Shown here: positions 60,528-64,000 of the stretch, piece by piece
How the letters are laid out: every line of letters starts with the position of its first letter
How positions within the stretch are numbered: the first letter of the stretch is position 1
NCBI RefSeq assembly: GCF_047338595.1
Contig: NZ_JBLFBO010000001.1
Coordinates: 248,001-312,000 of the forward strand
Reading direction: 5' to 3'
From: Nitrospira_D sp019636945
GTDB taxonomy: Bacteria; Nitrospirota; Nitrospiria; Nitrospirales; Nitrospiraceae
DNA length: 64,000 bases
Notes under the pieces: generated by a model
What the model was told of the DNA's origin: nothing
What the model saw: the letters and a program-made list of their open reading frames with translations, nothing else
Databases searched by the model: none
Made by a program: the position numbers and the translations under genes

Positions 60528-61931
60528 ATGCCGCTACGTGTCCGGTTGACCCTCTGGTATGGGACCGTGCTTGCCCTGGTCCTGATCGTGTTCTCCGTGG
60601 TTCTCTATGCTATCACGGCAAGAAATCTCCGCGACACCGTTGATGAATCGTTGGAGGACACGGCCACGACGGCCGTACGCTTGCTCGAAACGAACGGATT
60701 TCTTCCTCTGATCGATGAAGAGGTCCTGCTCTCTCAGTTTCCGGAGTTGACACGAATCGATAAGTTCTTCCAGATCTTCAGCCCTTCCGGCACCATCACG
60801 ATTCGCTCCCCGAACATCAAACAACACGAGGTTCCACTGAGCCGGACGGCCCTTGACGCCGCGTTTGCCGGGCAGAGTATTTATGAGTCGGCCAAGTATC
60901 CCAAGGAGCCTCCCTTGCGGTTGATTTCCATGCCGATCATGTATCGAGGCAATCTACTGTACATCGTGCAGGTCGGGACCTCGATGGAGTCAGTCGGAGA
61001 GACGCTCCATCGATTCCTCGTCCTGGTGCTGGTGGCGATCCCTATTGCGTTGGCCGTGTCGCTCGCTGGGGGCTGGTTCCTGGCTGGGCGGGCCCTCCGC
61101 CCGGTCGATAGGATTACGCTGGCTGCACAGCGGATTGCCGCAGGAGATCTCAGTCAGCGACTCAGTATGCCTGGGGCTCATGATGAGATCGGGCGTCTTG
61201 CGGCCACCTTCAACAACATGATCGGCCGGTTGGATGCTTCGTTCCGACAAATCCGTCAATTTACCAGCGACGCGTCGCACGAGTTGAGAACGCCCCTGAC
61301 CGTGATGAAGGGCGAAACAGATCTGGTGCTCAGGAAATCTCGCCCGCTCGAGGATTACAAGGCGGTGCTGGAGAGCAATCTCGAAGAGATTGATCGGATG
61401 ACCCGCATCGTGGATGAACTGTTGTTCCTCTCCCGTGCCGATATGGGGGAGGTGAAGGTCGAGTCCATGCCGGTGGCCCTGCAGTCGTTAGTGGAAGACG
61501 TCCATCGTCAGGCGAAGCTTCTGGGACATGATCGGAATATCGAAGTGGTGCTTGGAACGGTCATGCCGGTCATTGTTCAAGGGGACGACCTACGGCTTCG
61601 AGAATTGCTGCTGAATCTCGTGGAGAACGCGATGAAGTATTCGAACTCCGGCGGCAAGGTTGAAATCTCGTTGTTGAAAGACGGACAAGAAGCCCGGCTT
61701 TCCATCACTGATCATGGAATTGGCATCGCCGAGGCTGATCACAAAAAGATCTTCCAACGCTTCTTCCGTACGGATGTGGCTCGTGCCCATACCAAGAAGG
61801 GAACCGGACTTGGCCTTGCTATCTGCGCCTGGATCGCAGACCTTCATCAGGGACGGGTTGAGGTCAAGAGTGCGCTTGGCCAGGGATCGACCTTTACGGT
61901 TGTGCTGCCGCTTTCGACTTTGCCAGCTTAG
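60528..61931 (+). CDS. Membrane sensor histidine kinase, 467 aa
   Basis: Two TM helices (about 10-32 and 161-185) bracket a periplasmic sensor of 125 residues. HAMP follows (RALRPVDRITLAAQRIAAGD), then H-box DASHELRTPLTVMKG, N-box NLVENAMKYSNS and G-boxes DHGIGIAE and KGTGLGLAI. It resembles heavy-metal sensor kinases of the CusS class, though the periplasmic part has no obvious His/Met cluster. GGAGGTAGCTG precedes the ATG. Confidence 0.92.
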   Translation: MPLRVRLTLWYGTVLALVLIVFSVVLYAITARNLRDTVDESLEDTATTAVRLLETNGFLPLIDEEVLLSQFPELTRIDKFFQIFSPSGTITIRSPNIKQHEVPLSRTALDAAFAGQSIYESAKYPKEPPLRLISMPIMYRGNLLYIVQVGTSMESVGETLHRFLVLVLVAIPIALAVSLAGGWFLAGRALRPVDRITLAAQRIAAGDLSQRLSMPGAHDEIGRLAATFNNMIGRLDASFRQIRQFTSDASHELRTPLTVMKGETDLVLRKSRPLEDYKAVLESNLEEIDRMTRIVDELLFLSRADMGEVKVESMPVALQSLVEDVHRQAKLLGHDRNIEVVLGTVMPVIVQGDDLRLRELLLNLVENAMKYSNSGGKVEISLLKDGQEARLSITDHGIGIAEADHKKIFQRFFRTDVARAHTKKGTGLGLAICAWIADLHQGRVEVKSALGQGSTFTVVLPLSTLPA

Positions 61932-62067
61932 CCACGTTTAATCCTCGATTAATCTCCTTCTCATCACCGGTTGGTAGTTCTAGTACTCCATCTTGAACAA
62001 CAGGCTGCGCGGGATCAGTTCGGAGAGCCTTGAGCACGTGATCCTTAGCGTGATGAAGGAGGGAATC

Positions 62068-63552
62068 ATGCCATCATATCTCCGTCGTACCGTCAGTTCT
62101 ATTCTTGGAATTGGCCTTGTGAGCGGAGCATTATTCTGGGCCGTCCACTCACTCACCCCGTCCGATGCATCCACGGCTCTATCACAGGGTGCCGCAGCTG
62201 GATCCAGTGCGTCACCGGCGCCAGGCTTTACAGACGTGGCCAAGCGAGTTACTCCGGCGGTCGTGAACATTACGACCGTCATGACGGAGCATGTGGCGGA
62301 CGGTTCCCCTGTCCCTGACGAGTTCCGAGAGGGACTGGAGGAATTCTTTGGGAAACCATTCGGACCTCGTGGTCGGCGACCTGGTGACCCATTTGACCAC
62401 CGCGCGCCTCGGAGAGGGCAAGGATCTGGTGTGATCATTTCGCCGGATGGCTATATCGTGACCAATAATCATGTGATCGCCCAGGCCCGCGAGGTGAGCG
62501 TCACACTTCCTGACAAGCGTGAATTTCGAGGCAAGATCATCGGAGTGGATCCGAAGAGTGACCTCGCCGTAATCAAGATCAACGCCGGCCATCTTCCAAC
62601 CGTGACCTGGGGTGATGCGTCAAGTCTGCAGGTCGGTGAGTATGTTTTGGCGGTCGGCAACCCCTTTGGCTTCAATTCCACCGTGACACTTGGGATCGTG
62701 AGTGCGGTGGGTCGTGGCCAAATGGGCATCACCCAGTACGAGGATTTTATTCAGACGGATGCTGCCATTAATCCAGGCAACTCAGGCGGTGCACTGGTAA
62801 ATACGAAAGGGGAGCTGGTGGGCATCAACACGGCGATCTTTTCCCAGACGGGAGGGTATCAGGGTGTCGGGTTTGCCGTATCGACCACGATGGCGAAACC
62901 GATTTATGAGAGTCTGATAAGGTCCGGGAAGGTTGTGCGGGGATATCTCGGGATTGGGCTTCAGGGATTGAACCAGGATCTCGCCACGGCATTCGGCCTC
63001 AAGGATGCGAAAGGCGCGTTGATCAGTGATGTGAAAGCAGGGAGTCCGGCAGAGCAGGCTGGTCTCAAGCAGGGGGATGTGATCGTCAGCTATCAAGGTA
63101 CTTCCGTAGAAGATGGTGTCGCGTTACAACGACTTGTCACGCGGACCACCGTTGGTGCCAGAGTGACGCTCACCGTCATTCGTGATGGACATGAACATGA
63201 GGTGACCGTCAGGGTCGGTGAGCAGCCGGACGACTCCAAAGTTGCGAAGGTGCAACACGGAGATGTAGGCGATGCGCTGTCGGGCCTTGTGGTTGAGGAG
63301 TTAGATCAAGATCGGGCAAGACAGCTTGGATTGCAAGGAACGCAGGGTGTTGTGGTGACAAGGGTTGATCCAGACAGCGGTGCCGAGAGGGCCGGTCTTT
63401 CTGCGGGCGACGTGATCCAAGAAATGAATCGGCGACCGATCAAGTCTGTCAAAGATTTTGAAATGGCTTCCGCAGATTTCAAGAAAGGAGCCAGCGTCCT
63501 GATTCTGATCAATCGGCGGGGGAATTCATTGTTCGTATCCGTCAAAGTGTAG
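62068..63552 (+). CDS. HtrA/DegP-type periplasmic serine protease
   Basis: The ATG at 62068 has AAGGAGGGA upstream; the open frame from 61993 is extended by 25 non-homologous residues. A signal/anchor segment (VSSILGIGLVSGALFWAV) is followed by the trypsin-like domain with His in VTNNHVIAQ, Asp in DPKSDLAVIKI and Ser in NPGNSGGALVN. Two PDZ domains complete it (GYLGIGLQGL..., and GVVVTRVDPDSGAERAGLSA). It removes or refolds damaged envelope proteins and lies 136 bases after the kinase. It could be a target of that system. Confidence 0.94.
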   Translation: MPSYLRRTVSSILGIGLVSGALFWAVHSLTPSDASTALSQGAAAGSSASPAPGFTDVAKRVTPAVVNITTVMTEHVADGSPVPDEFREGLEEFFGKPFGPRGRRPGDPFDHRAPRRGQGSGVIISPDGYIVTNNHVIAQAREVSVTLPDKREFRGKIIGVDPKSDLAVIKINAGHLPTVTWGDASSLQVGEYVLAVGNPFGFNSTVTLGIVSAVGRGQMGITQYEDFIQTDAAINPGNSGGALVNTKGELVGINTAIFSQTGGYQGVGFAVSTTMAKPIYESLIRSGKVVRGYLGIGLQGLNQDLATAFGLKDAKGALISDVKAGSPAEQAGLKQGDVIVSYQGTSVEDGVALQRLVTRTTVGARVTLTVIRDGHEHEVTVRVGEQPDDSKVAKVQHGDVGDALSGLVVEELDQDRARQLGLQGTQGVVVTRVDPDSGAERAGLSAGDVIQEMNRRPIKSVKDFEMASADFKKGASVLILINRRGNSLFVSVKV

Positions 63553-63570
63553 AATTATGCTGCATTCGAA

Positions 63571-63606
63571 GGTAGGGGGAGGAGGCAAGATCATGTTCCC
63601 CCTACC
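63571..63606. terminator. Hairpin between convergent htrA and purU
   Basis: GGTAGGGGGA (63571-63580) and TCCCCCTACC (63597-63606) are perfect complements with a 16-base loop, 18 bases after the protease stop. A T-rich stretch (CAAAATCTTTT) occurs 13 bases further. It probably serves both directions. Confidence 0.5.
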
Positions 63607-63628
63607 TGTGGCTTCGTTTCAAAATCTT

Positions 63629-64000
63629 TTAATCGAAGACCACGGTTTTTCTCCCGTACACCAGGACTCGGCGCTCAATGTGGCGACGAACAGCTCTTGC
63701 CAGCACGACTTCCTCAAGATCTCGCCCTTTCCGAACAAGATCCTCCACCGTATCCCGATGTCCCACGCGAATCACGTCTTGTTCGATGATCGGTCCTTCG
63801 TCCAGGTCTTGGGTCGCGTAATGGGCGGTCGCTCCAATGATCTTCACGCCGCGGTCGTACGCCTGTCGGTATGGATTGGCTCCGATAAAGGCCGGAAGAA
63901 AGGAATGGTGGATGTTGATGACGGGGCAGCCGACTTGAGCTAAAAAGTCAGCGCTGAGAATCTGCATATAGCGAGCCATAACCACGAGCTCGATGTGATG
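63629..64000 (-). CDS. purU: Formyltetrahydrofolate deformylase, C-terminal part (runs off right edge)
   Basis: PurU releases formate from 10-formyl-THF. Visible are LVVMARYMQILSADF, VINIHHSFLPAF, NPYRQAYDRGVKIIGATAHY and DLDEGPIIEQDV, the formyltransferase-fold catalytic segment (Asn, His, Asp). The frame continues beyond 64000, so the ACT domain and start are missing. It converges on htrA. Confidence 0.93.
   Translation of the reverse strand, partial: HHIELVVMARYMQILSADFLAQVGCPVINIHHSFLPAFIGANPYRQAYDRGVKIIGATAHYATQDLDEGPIIEQDVIRVGHRDTVEDLVRKGRDLEEVVLARAVRRHIERRVLVYGRKTVVFD

Noticed and set aside
1..64000. CRISPR arrays, intact insertion sequences and rRNA
   Set aside because: I saw no regularly spaced repeats with Cas genes, no transposase and no rRNA.

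Overview
The window reads as a stretch of a Nitrospira-like chromosome (phylum Nitrospirota). This is inference from high-GC coding DNA, the mix of core genes (a lone NuoF with a ferredoxin, malate dehydrogenase, a ferredoxin:thioredoxin reductase catalytic subunit, a NorD/CbbO-like protein, a double-domain ThyX-like protein) and long palindromic intergenic repeats. No rRNA is present to confirm it.

Region 1 (1-15.5 kb) is accessory DNA. It starts with a toxin-antitoxin pair carrying a Panacea-type antitoxin, then a membrane-anchored coiled-coil protein and a lipoprotein. It continues as a one-directional run of small phage- or plasmid-like genes: ribbon-helix-helix regulators, winged-helix replication-type proteins, coiled-coil paralogs, a terminase-small-subunit-like protein, a tail tape-measure protein, an excisionase-like protein and a tyrosine integrase. 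The integrase frame runs into a tRNA-Lys(TTT) gene, which marks the right end of the integrated element. No capsid, portal, large terminase or tail-tube genes are present, so it is a remnant, a satellite or an undescribed element. The left junction is outside the window.

Region 2 (15.4-34.3 kb) is backbone metabolism and repair: tRNA-Lys, purA with an unusual leader, tRNA-Ala, an ABC-F ATPase, a PilZ protein, rarA, an alpha/beta hydrolase ending inside a 200-bp palindromic repeat, folE with a BH4-type pyruvoyl-tetrahydropterin synthase, an A-type Fe-S carrier, ferredoxin plus NuoF, a urate-oxidase-N-like membrane protein, mdh, an unknown protein with a 997-residue solenoid/vWA protein, a thioredoxin-reductase-type Fe-S protein, and a two-component system.

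Region 3 (34.3-47 kb) is the replication-origin neighbourhood: smpB, a DciA-like (DUF721) gene, gyrA, gyrB, dnaN and dnaA, an oriC candidate with DnaA boxes and an AT-rich stretch, a three-gene DsrEFH/TusDCB-like operon, and hisS.

Region 4 (47-64 kb) holds the ThyX-like protein, a TPR protein, a VapBC-type pair, a helicase-like protein that has lost its Walker A motif, tRNA-Leu(CAG), a DUF1653 protein, a Sel1-repeat protein, a Tat-exported class V aminotransferase-like protein, gcvP, a second two-component system followed by an HtrA/DegP protease, and the 3' part of purU at the right edge.
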